DNA from: Petrolisthes cinctipes
Taxonomy: Eukaryota > Arthropoda > Malacostraca > Decapoda > Porcellanidae
Direction of reading: 5' to 3'
NCBI GenBank assembly: GCA_033782935.1
Contig: JAWQEG010000623.1
Location: 638,001 to 702,000 of the forward strand
Length of the DNA stretch: 64,000 nucleotides
Below, in pieces: positions 28,403-43,121 of this stretch; position 1 is the stretch's first letter, and each line of letters starts with the position of its first letter. The position numbers and the translations under genes were made by a program. Under the pieces are notes generated by a model, which saw only the letters and a list, made by a program, of their open reading frames with translations, did no database searches and was not told where the DNA came from.

Positions 28403-28499
28403 TATCGATTTTGAGCAAGTTTTGGGTCTGTATTTTGAAAACATTCTAGCAAAGAGTAGGCATGAACAGATCGGTTCTGGGACCCAATAATATCGAAAT
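28403..28499 (+). repeat. 97-bp truncated monomer
   Basis: Boxes 97 bp apart after the catagcgactttttgcacc variant. The preceding class stretch is tctagcaaagag, as in most truncated copies. Confidence 0.88.
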
Positions 28500-29581
28500 T
28501 ATCAATTTTTAGTATGTTTTGAGCCTATATTTTGAAAACATTCTAGCACTGAGTAGGCATGTACAGATCGCTTCTGGAACCCAAAAATATTGAATTTTCC
28601 GTTGTTTTGAGCGTGAATTTGAGATTTAAACGGGTACTGAAGATGCATGCAGATATCGACTTAATGCACGTAAAATATCAATTTTGAGCATATTTTGGGT
28701 CTGTATCTTGAAAACATTTTAGCAAGGAGTAGGCATGTACAGATCGCTTCTGGGACACAAAAATATCTAATTTTCGGGTGTTTTGAGCCTGAATTTGAGA
28801 TATAAACGGGTACAGAAGATGCATGCATATATCGACTATAGGGCACTTAAACTATCGATTTTCAGCATGTTTTGGGTCTGTATCTTGAAAACATTCTAAG
28901 AAGGCGTAGGCATGTACACATCGTTTCTGGGACACAAAAATATCTAATTTTTGGGTGTTTTGAGTCTGAATTTGAAATATAAATTGGTGCAGAAGATGCA
29001 AGCACATATTGACTTTGGGCACCCAAAATATCGATTTTTAGCATGTTTTGGGCCTATATTTTGAAAATACTCTAACACGGAGTAGGCATGTACAGATTGC
29101 TTCTGGGACACAAAAATATCGAATTTTCAGGTGTTTCGAGCCTGAATTTGAGATATAAACGGGTACAGAAGATGCATGCACATATCGACTTTTTGCACCT
29201 AAAATATCGATTTTGAGCATGTTTTGGGTCTGTATCTTGAAAACATTCTAAGAAGGGGTAGGCATGTACAGATCGTTTCTGGGACACAAAAATATCGAAT
29301 TTTCAGGTGTTTTGAGTCTGAATTTGACATATAAACGGGTACAGAAGATGCAAGCACATATCGACATAGGGCACCCAAAATATCGATTTTAAGCATGTTT
29401 CGGGCCTACATCTTGAAAATACTCTAACACAGAGTAGGCATGTACAGGTCGCTTGTAGGACACAAAAATATCGAATTTTCGGGTGTTTCGAGCCTGAATT
29501 TGAAATATAAACGTGTACAGAAGATGCATGCACATATCGACTTTGGGCACCGAAAATATCAATTTTGAGTATGTTTTGAGC

Positions 29582-32150
29582 CAATATTTTGAAAATATTC
29601 TAGCACTGAGTATGCATGTACAGATCGCTTATGGGACCCAAAAATATTGAATTTTGGGGTGTTCTGAGCCTGAATTTGGGATATAAACGGGTACAATAGA
29701 TGTATGCACATATCGACTTTGGACACCTAAAATATCGATTTTTAGACTATTTTAAGCCTATATTTTGAAAATATTCTAGCACTGAGTAGACAAGTACAGA
29801 TCGCTTCGGGGACCCAAAAATATTGAATTTTTGGGTGTTTTGAGCCTGCATTTGAGATATAAAAGGGTACTGAAGATGCATACACATAGCGACTTTTTGC
29901 ACCTAAAATATCGATTTTGAGCATGTTTTGGGTCTGTATTTTGAAAACATTCTAGCAAAGAGTAGGCATGAACAGATCGGTTCTGGGACCCAATAATATC
30001 GTAATTATCGATTTTTAACATGTTTTGGGCCTATATTTTGAAAACATTCTAGCACTGAATAGGTATGTACAGATCGCTTCTGGGACCCAAAAATATTGAA
30101 TTTTCCGTTGTTTTGAGCGTGAATTTGAGATTTAAACGGGTTATGAAGATGCATGCAGATATCGACTTAATGCACGTAAAATATCAATTTTGAGCATATT
30201 TTGGGTCTGTATCTTGAAAACATTTTAGCAAGGAGTAGGCATGTACAGATCGCTTCTGGGACACAAAAATATCTAATTTTCGAGTGTTTTGAGTCTGAAT
30301 TTGAGATATAAACGGGTACAGAAGATGCAAGAACATATCGACTTTTGGCACCCAAAATATCGATTTTTAGCATGTTTTGGGCCTATATTTTGAAAATACT
30401 CTAACACGGAGTAGGCATGTACAGATCGCTTCTGGGACCCTAAAATATTGAATTTTCCGTTGTTTCGAGCGTGAATCTGAGATTTAAACGGGTACTGAAG
30501 ATGAATGCAGATATCGACTTAATGCAAGTAAAATATCAATTTTTGAGCATGTTTTGGGTCTGTATCTTGAAAACATTTTAGCAAGGAGTAGGCATGTACA
30601 GATCGCTTCTGGGACCCAAAAATACCGAATTTTTGGGTGTTTTGATCCTGAATTTGAGATATAAACGGGTACAGAAGATGCATGCATATATCGACTTTGG
30701 GCACCTAAACTATCGATTTTCAGCATGTTTTTGGCCCCAATTCTGAAAATACTCTAACACGGAGTAGGCATGTACAGATTGCTTCAGGGACACAAAAATA
30801 TCGAATTTTTGGGTGTTTTGAGTCTGAATTTGAGATATAAACGGGTACTGAAGATGCATGCACATATCGACTTTAGCATCCAAAATATCGATTTTGAGCA
30901 TGTTTTGGGCCTGTATTTCGAAAATACTCTAACACGAAGTAGGCATGTACAAATCGCTTATGGGACACAAAAATATCGAATTTTCGGGAGATTGGAGGCT
31001 GAATTTGAGATATAAATGGGTACAGAAGATGCATGCACATATTGACTTTGGCAACCTAAAATATCGATTTTGAGCATGTTTTGGGACTGTATCTTGAAAA
31101 CATTCTAGAAAGGAGTAGGCATGTACAGATCGCTTCTGGGACGAAAAAATACCGAATTTTTGGGTGTTTTGAGCCAGAATTTGAGATATAAACGGGTACA
31201 GAAGATGCATACACATACTGACTTTGGCAACCTGAAATATCGATTTTGAGCATATTTTGGGTCTGAATGTTAAAAACATTCAAAGAAGGAGTAGGTATGT
31301 ACAGATCGCTTCTATAACCTAAACATATTGAATTTTCGGGAGTTTTGAGCCTGAATTTGGGATATAAACGGGTACAGAAGATCCATGAACATATCGACAT
31401 TGGGCACCTAAAATATCAATTTTTAGCATGTTTTGGGCCTATATTTTGAAAATATTCTAGCACTGAGTAGGCATGTACAGATCGCTTCTGGGACCGAAAA
31501 ATATCGAATTTTCAGGTGTTTTGAGCATGAATTTGAGATATAAACGGGTACAAAAGATGTACGCACATATCGACTTTGGACACCTGAAATATAGATTTTT
31601 AGCATGTTTTAGGCCTATATTTTGAAAACGTTCAAGCAAGGAGTAGGCATGTATAGATCGCTTCTGGAACCCAAAAATATTGAAATTTCGGTAGTTTTGA
31701 GCCGGAATTTATAATATAAACAAGTACTGAAGATGCATGCATATATCGACTTTTTACCCCTAAAATATCGATTTTGTGCATGTCATGGGTCTTTATCTTG
31801 AAAACAATCTAGAAAGGAGTAGGCATGTACAGATCGCTTCTGGGACGCAAAAATACCGAATTTTTGGGTGTTTTGAGCCAGAATTTGAGATATAAACGGG
31901 TACAGAAGATGCATGCATATATCGACTTTGGGCACCTAAACTATCGATTTTCAGCATGTTTTTGGCCCGTATTGTGAAAATACTCTAACACGGAGTAGGC
32001 ATGTACAAATCGCTTCTGGGACACAAAAATATCGAATTTTCGGGTAATTGGAGCCTGAATTTGAGATATAAATGGGTACAGAAGATGCATGCACATATCG
32101 ACTTTGGACACCTAAATTATTGATTTTTAGCATTTTTGAGCCTATATTTT
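29582..32150. repeat. Dispersed segment, copy 1 (partner at about 44,582-47,500)
   Basis: Landmarks at 29,742 and 29,776 recur exactly 15,000 bp downstream (44,742; 44,776). From about 30.7 kb the offset becomes 15,352 bp (30,770 to 46,122; 30,929 to 46,281). The change of 352 bp is two monomers gained or lost. Shared rare variants include gttatgaagatgcatgc/gttatgaaaatgcatgc, atgttaaaaacattcaaag and gatgtacgcacatatcg. The second half overlaps the 2460-bp higher-order block. Confidence 0.78.
29909..30005 (+). repeat. 97-bp truncated monomer
   Basis: Boxes 97 bp apart. A matching copy lies exactly 15,000 bp downstream at 44,909-45,005. Confidence 0.88.
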
Positions 32151-32880
32151 GAAAACATTCTAGCACTGAGTAGGCATGTACAGATCGCTTCTAGCACCCA
32201 ATAATATTGAATTTTCCGTTGTTTTGAGCGTGAATTTGAGATTTAAACGGGTACTGAAGATGCATGCAGATATCGACTTAATGCACGTAAAATATCAATT
32301 TTGAGCATGTTTTGGGTCTGTATCTTGAAAACATTCTATCAAGGAGTAGGCATGTACAGATTGCTTCTGGGACCCAAAAATACCGAATTTTCGGGTGTTT
32401 TGAGCCTGAATTTGAGATATAAACGGATACAGAAGATGCATGCATATATCGACTTTGGGCACCTAAACTATCGATTTTCAGCATGTTTTGGCCCTATATT
32501 TTGAAAATATTCTAGCAATGAGTAGGCATGTACAGATCGTTCTGTGACCCAAAAATTTTGAATTTTCGGGTGTTTTCAGCCTGAATTTGGGATATAAACG
32601 GGTACAGAAGATGCATGCACATATCGACTTTAGCATCCAAAATATCGATTTTGAGCATGTTTTGGGCCTGTATTTTGAAAATACTCTAACACAAAGTAGG
32701 CATGTACAAATTGCTTCTGGGACACAAAAATATCGAATTTTCGGGTGTTTTAAGCCCAAATTTGAGATATAAACGGGTACGGAAATTCCATCCACATATC
32801 GACTTTGGACACCTAAATTATCGATTTTTAGCATGTTTTGAGCCTATATTATGAAAACATTTTAGCACTGAGTAGGCATG
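30420..32880. repeat. About 2460-bp (14-monomer) higher-order unit, copy 1
   Basis: Landmarks at 30,484, 30,710, 30,929, 31,056 and 31,423 recur 2,461 bp later, and those at 31,951, 32,278 and 32,478 recur 2,460 bp later. This is about 14 monomers with a few single-base indels. The unit carries atypical monomers: a ttttggccccaattctg variant, gggagattggaggctg, tataatataaacaag and catgtcatgggtctttatc. Confidence 0.88.
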
Positions 32881-35340
32881 TACAGATCGCTTCTGGGACC
32901 CAAAAATATTGAATTTTCCGTTGTTTTGAGCGTGAATCTGAGATTTAAACGGGTACTGAAGATGCATGCAGATATCGACTTAATGCACGTAAAATATCAA
33001 TTTTTGAGCATGTTTTGGGTCTGTATCTTGAAAACATTTTAGCAAGGAGTAGGCATGTACAGATCGCTTCTGGGACCCAAAAATTCGGTATTTTTGGGTG
33101 TTTTGATCCTGAATTTGAGATATAAACGGGTACAGAAGATGCATGCATATATCGACTTTGGGCACCTAAACTATCGATTTTCAGCATGTTTTTGGCCCCA
33201 ATTCTGAAAATACTCTAACACGGAGTAGGCATGTACAGATTGCTTCAGGGACACAAAAATATCGAATTTTTGGGTGTTTTGAGTCTGAATTTGAGATATA
33301 AACGGGTACTGAAGATGCATGCACATATCGACTTTAGCATCCAAAATATCGATTTTGAGCATGTTTTGGGCCTGTATTTCGAAAATACTCTAACACGAAG
33401 TAGGCATGTACAAATCGCTTATGGGACACAAAAATATCGAATTTTCGGGAGATTGGAGGCTGAATTTGAGATATAAATGGGTACAGAAGATGCATGCACA
33501 TATTGACTTTGGCAACCTAAAATATCGATTTTGAGCATGTTTTGGGTCTGTATCTTGAAAACATTCTAGAAAAGAGTAGGCATGTACAGATCGCTTCTGG
33601 GACGAAAAAATACCGAATTTTTGGGTGTTTTGAGCCAGAATTTGAGATATAAACGGGTACAGAAGATGCATACACATATTGACTTTGGCAACCTGAAATA
33701 TCGATTTTGAGCATATTTTGGGTCTGAATGTTAAAAACATTCAAAGAAGGAGTAGGTATGTACAGATCGCTTCTGGAACCTAAACATATTGAATTTTCGG
33801 GAGTTTTGAGCCTGAATTTGGGATATAAACGGGTACAGAAGATCCATGAACATATCGACATTGGGCACCTAAAATATCAATTTTTAGCATGTTTTGGGCC
33901 TATATTTTGAAAATATTCTAGCACTGAGTAGGCATGTACAGATCGCTTCTGGGACCGAAAAATATCGAATTTTCAGGTGTTTTGAGCATGAATTTGAGAT
34001 ATAAACGGGTACAAAAGATGTACGCACATATCGACCTTGGACACCTGAAATATCGATTTTTAGCATGTTTTAGGCCTATATTTTGAAAACGTTCAAGCAA
34101 GGAGTAGGCATGTATAGATCGCTTCTGGAACCCAAAAATATTGAAATTTCGGTAGTTTTGAGCCGGAATTTATAATATAAACAAGTACTGAAGATGCATG
34201 CATATATCGACTTTTTACCCCTAAAATATCGATTTTGTGCATGTCATGGGTCTTTATCTTGAAAAAATCTAGAAAGGAGTAGGCATGTACAGATCGCTTC
34301 TGGGACGCAAAAATACCGAATTTTTGGGTGTTTTGAGCCAGAATTTGAGATATAAACGGGTACAGAAGATGCATGCATATATCGACTTTGGGCACCTAAA
34401 CTATCGATTTTCAGCATGTTTTTGGCCCGTATTGTGAAAATACTCTAACACGGAGTAGGCATGTACAAATCGCTTCTGGGACACAAAAATATCGAATTTT
34501 CGGGTAATTGGAGCCTGAATTTGAGATATAAATGGGTACAGAAGATGCATGCACATATCGACTTTGGACACCTAAATTATTGATTTTTAGCATTTTTGAG
34601 CCTATATTTTGAAAACATTCTAGCACTGAGTAGGCATGTACAGATCGCTTCTAGCACCCAATAATATTGAATTTTCCGTTGTTTTGAGCGTGAATTTGAG
34701 ATTTAAACGGGTACTGAAGATGCATGCAGATATCGACTTAATGCACGTAAAATATCAATTTTGAGCATGTTTTGGGTCTGTATCTTGAAAACATTCTATC
34801 AAGGAGTAGGCATGTACAGATTGCTTCTGGGACCCAAAAATACCGAATTTTCGGGTGTTTTGAGCCTGAATTTGAGATATAAACGGGTACAGAAGATGCA
34901 TGCATATATCGACTTTGGGCACCTAAACTATCGATTTTCAGCATGTTTTGGCCCTATATTTTGAAAATATTCTAGCAATGAGTAGGCATGTACAGATCGT
35001 TCTGTGACCCAAAAATTTTGAATTTTCGGGTGTTTTCAGCCTGAATTTGGGATATAAACGGGTACAGAAGATGCATGCACATATCGACTTTAGCATCCAA
35101 AATATCGATTTTGAGCATGTTTTGGGCCTGTATTTTGAAAATACTTTAACACAAAGTAGGCATGTACAAATTGCTTCTGGGACACAAAAATATCGAATTT
35201 TCGGGTGTTTTAAGCCCAAATTTGAGATATAAACGGGTACGGAAATTCCATCCACATATCGACTTTGGACACCTAAATTATCGATTTTTAGCATGTTTTG
35301 AGCCTATATTATGAAAACATTTTAGCACTGAGTAGGCATG
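32881..35340. repeat. About 2460-bp (14-monomer) higher-order unit, copy 2
   Basis: Copy 2 repeats copy 1 with scattered substitutions (for example aaaaataccg/aaaaattcgg near 33,080) and a one-base shift from about 34.27 kb (gaaaacaatctag/gaaaaaatctag). A partial third copy continues to about 35,640 and then gives way to a different monomer order. Confidence 0.88.
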
Positions 35341-37160
35341 TACAGATCGCTTCTGGGACCCAAAAATATTGAATTTTCCGTTGTTTTGAGCGTGAATCTG
35401 AGATTTAAACGGGTACTGAAGATGCATGCAGATATCGACTTAATGCACGTAAAATATCAATTTTTGAGCATGTTTTGGGTCTGTATCTTGAAAACATTTT
35501 AGCAAGGAGTAGGCATGTACAGATCGCTTCTGGGACCCAAAAATACCAAATTATTGGGTGTTTTGAGCCTGAATTTGAGATATAAACGGGTACAGAAGAT
35601 GCATGCATATATCGACTTTGGGCACCTAAACTATCGATTTTTAGCATGTTTTGGGCCTATATTTTAGAAATATTCTAGCAATGATTAGGCATGTACAGAT
35701 CGCTTCTGGGACCCAAAAATATCGAATTTTCGGGTGTTTTCAGCCTGAATTTGGGATATAAACGAGTACAGAAGATGTATACACATATTGACTTTGGCAA
35801 CCTATAATATCGATTTTGAGCATGTTTTGGGTCTGTATCTTGAAAACATTCTAAGAAGGAGTAGGCATGTACAGATCGCTTCTGGAACCCAAAAATATTG
35901 AATTTTCGGGAGTTTTGAGCCTGAATTTGGGATATAAACGGGTACAGAAGATCCATGCACATATCGACATTGGGCACATAAAATATCGATTTTTAGCATG
36001 TTTTGGGCCTTTTTTTTGAAAATATTCTAGCACTGAGTAGGCATGTACAGATCGCTTCTGGGACCGAAAAATATCGAATTTTCAGGTGTTTTGAGCATGA
36101 ATTTGGGATATAAACTGGTACAAAAGATGTATGCACATATCGACTTTGGACACCTAAAATATCGATTTTTAGACTATTTTAAGCCTATATTTTGAAAATA
36201 TTCTAGCACTGAGTAGACATGTACAGATCGCTTCGGGGACCCAAAAATATTGAATTTTTGGGTATTTTGAGCCTGAATTTGAGATATAAACGGGTACTGA
36301 AGATGCATTCACATAGCGACTTTTTGCACCTAAAATATAGATTTTGAGCAAGTTTTGAGTCTGTATTTTGAAAACATTCTAGCAAAGAGTAGGCATGAAC
36401 AGATCGGTTCTGGGACCCAATAATATCGAAATTATCGATTTTTAGCATGTTTTGAGCCTATATTTTGAAAACATTCTAGCACTGAGTAGGCATGTACAGA
36501 TCGCTTCTGGGACCGAAAAATATTGAATTTTCCGTTGTTTTGAGCGTGAATTTGAGATTTAAACGGGTACTGAAGATGCATGCAGATATCGACTTAATGA
36601 ACGTAAAATATCAATTTTGAGCATATTTTGGGTCTGTATCTTGAAAACATTTTAGCAAGGAGTAGGCATGTACAGATCGCTTCTGGGACACAAAAATATC
36701 TAATTTTCGGGTGTTTTGAGCCTGAATTTGAGATATAAACGGGTACAGAAGATGCATGCACATATCGACTTTGGGCACCCAAAAAATCGATTTTTAGCAT
36801 GTTTTGGGCCTATATTTTAAAAATATTCTAGCAATGAGTAGGCATGTACAGATCGCTTCTGGGACCCAAAAATATCGAATTTTCGGGTGTTTTCAGCCTG
36901 AATTTGGGATATAAACGGGTACAGAAGATCCATACACATATTGACTTTGGCGACCTAAAATATGGATTTTGAGCATGTTTTGGGTCTGTATCTTGAAAAC
37001 ATTCTATGAAGGAGTAGGCATGTAGAGATCGCTTCTGGGACACAAAAATCTCTAATTTTCGGGTGTTTTGAGTCTAAATTTGAGATATAAACGGGTACAG
37101 AAGATGCAAGCACATATCGACTTTGGGCACACAAAATATCGATTTTTAGCATGTTTTAGG
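35341..37160. repeat. Partial third 2460-bp copy and mixed monomers
   Basis: The first 300 bp continue the 2460-bp unit. From about 35,640 the variants resemble 46.4-46.9, 48.4-48.7 and 25.7-28.5 kb (gcaatgattaggc, gggccttttttttg). One truncated monomer lies at 36,336-36,432. No gene is visible. Confidence 0.75.
36336..36432 (+). repeat. 97-bp truncated monomer
   Basis: Boxes 97 bp apart; the first box is mutated to tatagatttt. Confidence 0.86.
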
Positions 37161-40100
37161 CCTATATTTTGAAAATACTCTAACACGGAGTAGGCATGTA
37201 CAGATCGCTTCTGGTACCCAAAAATATTGAATTTTCCGTTGTTTTGAGCGTGAATTTGAGATTTAAACGGGTACTGAAGATGCATGCAGATATCGACTTA
37301 ATGCACGTAAAATATCGATTTTTAGCATGTTTTGGGCCTGTATTTTGAAAATACTCTAACACGAAGTAGGCATGTACAGATCGCTTCTAGGACACATAAA
37401 ATAATGAATTTTCGGGTTTTCTGACCCTGAATTTGAGATATATAATGGGTACAGAAGATGCATACACATATCGACTTTGGGCACCCAAAAAATCGATTTT
37501 TAGCATGTTTTGGGCCTATATTTTAAAAATATTCTAGCAATGAGTAGGCATGTACAGATCGCTTCTGGGACCCAAAAATATCGAATTTTCGGGTGTTTTC
37601 AGCCTGAATTTGGGATATAAACGGGTACAGAAGATGCATACACATATTGACTTTGGCAACATAAAATATCGATTTTGAGCATGTTTTGGGTCTGTATCTT
37701 GAAAACATTCTAAGAAGGAGTAGGCATGTAGAGATCGCTTCTGGGACACAAAAATCTCTAATTTTCGGGTGTTTTGAGTCTGAATTTGAGATATAAACGG
37801 GTACAGAAGATGCAAGCACATATCGATTTTGGGCACACAAAATATCGATTTTTAGCATGTTTTGGGCCTATATTTTGAAAATACTCTAACACGGAGTAGG
37901 CATGTACAGATCGCTTCTGGGACATAAAAATATTGAATTTTCGGGTGTTCTGAGCCTAAATTTGGGATATAAACAGGTACAAAAGATGAATGGACATATC
38001 AACTTTGGACAACTAAAATATCGATTTTTAGAATGTTTTAAGCCTATATTTTGAAAACATTCTAGCACTGAGTAGACATGTACAGATCGCTTCGGGGACC
38101 CAAAAATATTGAATTTTTGGGTGTTTTGAGCCTGCATTTAAGATATAAACGTTTACTGAAGATGCATGCACATATCGACACTTTGCAACAAAAATATCGA
38201 TTTTGAGCATGTTTTGGGTCCCTATCTTGAAAACATTCTAAGAATGAGTAGGCATGTACAGATCGTTTCTGGGACACAAAAATATCTAATTTTCGGGTGT
38301 TTTAAGTCTGAATTTGAGATATAAACGGGTACAGAAGATGCAAGCACATATCGACTTTGGGCACCCATAATATCGATTTTGCGCATGTTTTGGGCATACA
38401 TTTCTAAAATACTCTAACACGGAGTAGGCATGTACAGATCGCTTCTGGGACCCAAAAATATTGAATTTTGGGGTGTTCTGAGCCTGAATTTGGGATATAA
38501 ACGGGTACAAAAGATGTATGCACATATCGACTTTGGACACCTAAAATATCGATTTTTAGCATATTTTAAGCCTATATTTTGAAAATATTCTAGCACTGAT
38601 TAGACATATACAGATCGCTTCGGGGACCCAAAAATATTGAATTTTTGAGTGTTTTGAGCGTGAATTTGAGATTTAAACGGGTACTGAAGATGCATGCAGA
38701 TATCGACTAAATGTACGTAAAATATCAATTTTGAGCATGTTTTGGGTCTGTATCTTGAAAACATTTTAGCAAGGAGTAAGCATGTACAGATCGCTTCTGG
38801 GACACAAAAATACCGAATTTTTGGGTGTTTTGAGCCTGAATTTGAGATATAAACGGGTAAAGAAGATGTATGCATATATCGACTTTGGACACCTAAACTA
38901 TCGATTTTCAGCATGTTTTGGACCTGTATTTTGAAAGTATTCTAACACGGAGTAGGCATGTACAGATCGCTACTGGGACCCAAAAATATCGAATTTTAGG
39001 GTGTTTTGAGCCTGAATTTGATATATAAACCGGTACAGAAGAAGCATGCACATATCAACTATGGGCACCTAAAATATCGATTTTCAGCATGTTTTGGGTA
39101 TGTATTTTGAAAATACTCTAACACGGAGTAGGCATGTACAGATCGCTTCTGGGACCCAAAAATATTGAATTTTCCGTTGTTTTGAGCGTGAATTTGAGAT
39201 TTAAACGGGTACTGAAGATGCATGCAGATATCGACTTAATGCACGTAAAATATCGATTTTTAGCATGTTTTGGGCCTGTATTTTGAAAATACTCTAACAC
39301 GAAGTAGGCATGTACAGATCGCTTCTAGGACACATAAAATAATGAATTTTCGGGTTTTCTGACCCTGAATTTGAGATATATAATGGGTACAGAAGATGCA
39401 TACACATATCGACTTTGGGCACCCAAAAAATCGATTTTTAGCATGTTTTGGGCCTATATTTTAAAAATATTCTAGCAATGAGTAGGCATGTACAGATCGC
39501 TTCTGGGACCCAAAAATATCGAATTTTCGGGTGTTTTCAGACTGAATTTGGGATATAAACGGGTACAGAAGATGCATACACATATTGACTTTGGCAACAT
39601 AAAATATCGATTTTGAGCATGTTTTGGGTCTGTATCTTGAAAACATTCTAAGAAGGAGTAGGCATGTAGAGATCGCTTCTGGGACACAAAAATCTCTAAT
39701 TTTCGGGTGATTTGAGTCTGAATTTGAGATATAAACGGGTACAGAAGATGCAAGCACATATCGATTTTGGGCACACAAAATATCGATTTTTAGCATGTTT
39801 TGGGCCTATATTTTGAAAATACTCTAACACGGAGTAGGCATGTACAGATCGCTTCTGGGACATAAAAATATTGAATTTTCGGGTGTTCTGAGCCTAAATT
39901 TGGGATATAAACGGGTACAAAAGATGAATGGACATATCAACTTTGGACAACTAAAATATCGATTTTTAGCATGTTTTAAGCCTATATTTTGAAAACATTC
40001 TAGCACTGAGTAGACATGTACAGATCGCTTCGGGGACCCAAAAATATTGAATTTTTGGGTGTTTTGAGCCTGCATTTAAGATATAAACGTTTACTGAAGA

Positions 40101-40900
40101 TGCATGCACATATCGACTTTTTGCAACAAAAATATCGATTTTGAGCATGTTTTGGGTCCCTATCTTGAAAACATTCTAAGAATGAGTAGGCATGTACAGA
40201 TCGTTTCTGGGACACAAAAATATCTATTTTTCCGGTGTTTTAAGTCTGAATTTGAGATATAAACGGGTACAGAACATGCATGCACATATCGACTTGGGAC
40301 ACTTAAAATATCGATTTTTAGCATGTTTTGAGCCTATATTTTATAAACATTCTAGCACTGAGTAGGCATGTACAGATCGCTTCTAGGACACAAAAATATT
40401 GAATTTTTGAGTGTTTTGAGCGTGAATTTGAGATTTAAACGGGTACTGAAGATGCATGCAGATATCGACTAAATGTACGTAAAATATCAATTTTGAGCAT
40501 GTTTTGGGTCTGTATCTTGAAAACATTTTAGCAAGGAGTAAGCATGTACAGATCGCTTCAGGGACACAAAAATACCGAATTTTTGGGTGTTTTGAGCCTG
40601 AATTTGAGATATAAACGGGTAAAGAAGATGTATGCATATATCGACTTTGGACACCTAAACTATCGATTTTCAGCATGTTTTGGACCTGTATTTTGAAAGT
40701 ATTCTAACACGGAGTAGGCATGTACAGATCGCTACTGGGACCCAAAAATATCGAATTTTGGGGTGTTTTGAGCCTGAATTTGATATATAAACCGGTACAG
40801 AAGAAGCATGCACATATCAACTATGGGCACCTAAAATATCGATTTTCAGCATGTTTTGGGTATGTATTTTGAAAATACTCTAACACGGAGTAGGCATGTA
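37160..40900. repeat. 1938-bp (11-monomer) tandem duplication
   Basis: Landmarks at 37,180, 37,523, 37,886, 38,028 and the box at 38,195 recur 1,938 bp later. 1,938 is 11 x 176 + 2; the unit contains the rare gagatatataatggg monomer. Beyond about 40,225 the copies are offset by 1,762 bp (box 38,723 to 40,485), so copy 2 has lost exactly one monomer and carries a gacttgggacacttaaaat variant there. Confidence 0.87.
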
Positions 40901-42955
40901 CAGATCGCTTATGGGACCCAAAAATATCGAATTTTCAGGTGTTTTGAGCCTGAATTTGAGATATAAACGGGTACAGAACATGCATGCACATATCGACTTG
41001 GGACACTTAAAATATCGATTTTTAGCATGTTTTGAGCCTATATTTTATAAATATTCTAGCACTGAGTAGGCATGTACAGATCGCTTCTAGGACACAAAAA
41101 TATATAATTTTCGGGTGTTTTGAGTCTGAATTTGAAATATAAACTGGTGCAGAAGATGCAAGCACATATCGACTCTGGGCACCCAAAATATTCATTTTTA
41201 GCATGTTTTGGGCCTATATTTTGAAAATACTCTAACACGGAGTACGCATGTACCGATCGCTTCTGGGACATAAAAATATTGAATTTTCGGGTGTTCTAAG
41301 CCTAAATTTGGGATATAAACGGGTACAAAAGATGTATGGACATATCGACTTTGGACAACTAAAATATCGATTTTTAGCATGTTTTAAGCCTATATTTTGA
41401 AAACATTCTAGCACTGAGTAGACATGTACAGATTGCTTCGGGGACCCAAAAATATTGAATTTTTGAGTGTTTTGAGCGTGAATTTAAGATTCACGGGTAC
41501 TGAAGATGCATGCACATATCGACTTTTTGCAACTAAAATATCGATTTTGAGCATGTTTTGGGTCTGTATCTTGAAAACATTTTAGCAAGAAGTAGGCATG
41601 TACAGATCGCTTCTGGGACACAAAAATACCGAATTTTTGGGTGTTTTGAGCCTGAATTTGAGATATAAACGGGTAAAGAAGATGTATGCATATATCGACT
41701 TTGGACACCTAAACTATCGATTTTCAGCATGTTTTGGGCCTGTATTTTGAAAGTATTCTAACACGGAGTAGGCATGTACAGATCGCTACTGGGACCCAAA
41801 AATATCGAATTTTTGGGTGTTTTGAGCCTGAATTTGATATATAAACGGGTACAGAACATGCATGCACATATCGACTTGGGACACTTAAAATATCGATTTT
41901 TAGCATGTTTTGAGCCTATATTTTATAAACATTCTAGCACTGAGTAGGCATGTACAGATCGCTTCTAAGACACAAAAATATATAATTTTCGGGTGTTTTG
42001 AGTCTGAATTTGAAATATAAACTGGTGCAGAAGATGCAAGCACATATCGACTTTGGGCACCCAAAATATTCATTTTTAGCATGTTTTGGGCCTATATTTT
42101 GAAAATACTCTAACACGGAGTACGCATGTACAGATCGCTTCTGGGACACAAAAATATCGAATTTTCGAGTGTTTCGAGCCTGAATTTGAGATATAAACGG
42201 GTACAGAAGATCCATGCACATATCGACTTTTTGCACCTAAAATATCGATTTTGAGCATGTTTTGGGTATGTATCTTGAAAACATTCTAATAAGGAGTAGG
42301 CATGTACAGATCGTTTCTGGAACACAAAAATATCGAATTTTCGGGTGTTTCAAGCCTGAATTTGAGATATAAACGGGTACAGAAGATGCATTCACATATC
42401 GACTTTAGCACCAAAAATATCGATTTTGAGCTTGTTTTGGGCCTGTATTTTAAAAATACTCTAACACGGAGTATGCATGTACAGATCGCTTCTGGGACAC
42501 AACAATATCGAATTTTCGGGTGTTTCGAGCCTGAATTTGAGATATAAACGGGTACAGCAGATGCATGCACATATCGACTTTTTGCACATAAAATATCGAT
42601 TTTGAGCATGTTTTGGGTCTGTATCTTGAAAACATTCTAAGAAGGAGTAGACATGCACAGATCGTTTCTGGGACACAAAAATATCTAATTTTCGGGAGTT
42701 TTGAGTCTGAATTTGAGATATAAACGGATACAGAAGATGCAAGCACATATAGACTTTGGGCACCCAAAATATCGATTTTGAGCATGTTTTGGGCCTACAT
42801 TTTGAAAATACTCTAACACGGAGTAGGCATGTACAGATCGCTTCTGGGAAACAAAAATATCGAATTTTGGGGTGTTCTGAGCCTGAATTTGGGATATAAA
42901 CAGGTACAAAAGATGTAGGCACATATCGACTTTGGACACCTAAAATATCGATTTT
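40900..42955. repeat. Mixed monomers with an 878-bp spaced repetition
   Basis: The segment 40,950-41,260 recurs at 41,828-42,138 (offset 878 bp, five monomers minus two bases). It shares cgacttgggacacttaaa and gaaatataaactggtgcag. The two missing bases may be those absent from gattcacgggtac near 41,490. The motif gacttgggacac also occurs 704 bp (four monomers) upstream near 40,291. No gene is visible. Confidence 0.78.
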
Positions 42956-43121
42956 TAGACTATTTTAAGCCTATATTTTGAAAATATTCTAGCACTGCTT
43001 AGACATGTACATATCGCTTCGGGGACCCAAAAATATTGAATTTTTGGGTATTTTGGGCCTGCATTTGAGATATAAAAGGGTACTGAAGATGCATACACAT
43101 AGCGACTTTTTGCACCTAAAA

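Larger units (their letters stand above)
25400..29582. repeat. Mixed monomers with an 1835-bp spaced repetition
   Basis: About two dozen monomers. Landmarks near 25,955-26,243 recur 1,835 bp later at 27,790-28,078. 1,835 equals ten monomers plus the 75-bp remnant at 26,392. Variants such as ttgacttttggcaacc, gcaatgagtaggc and the ttccgttgttttgagcg monomer recur here and again at 35.6-40 kb. No gene is visible. Confidence 0.75.
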
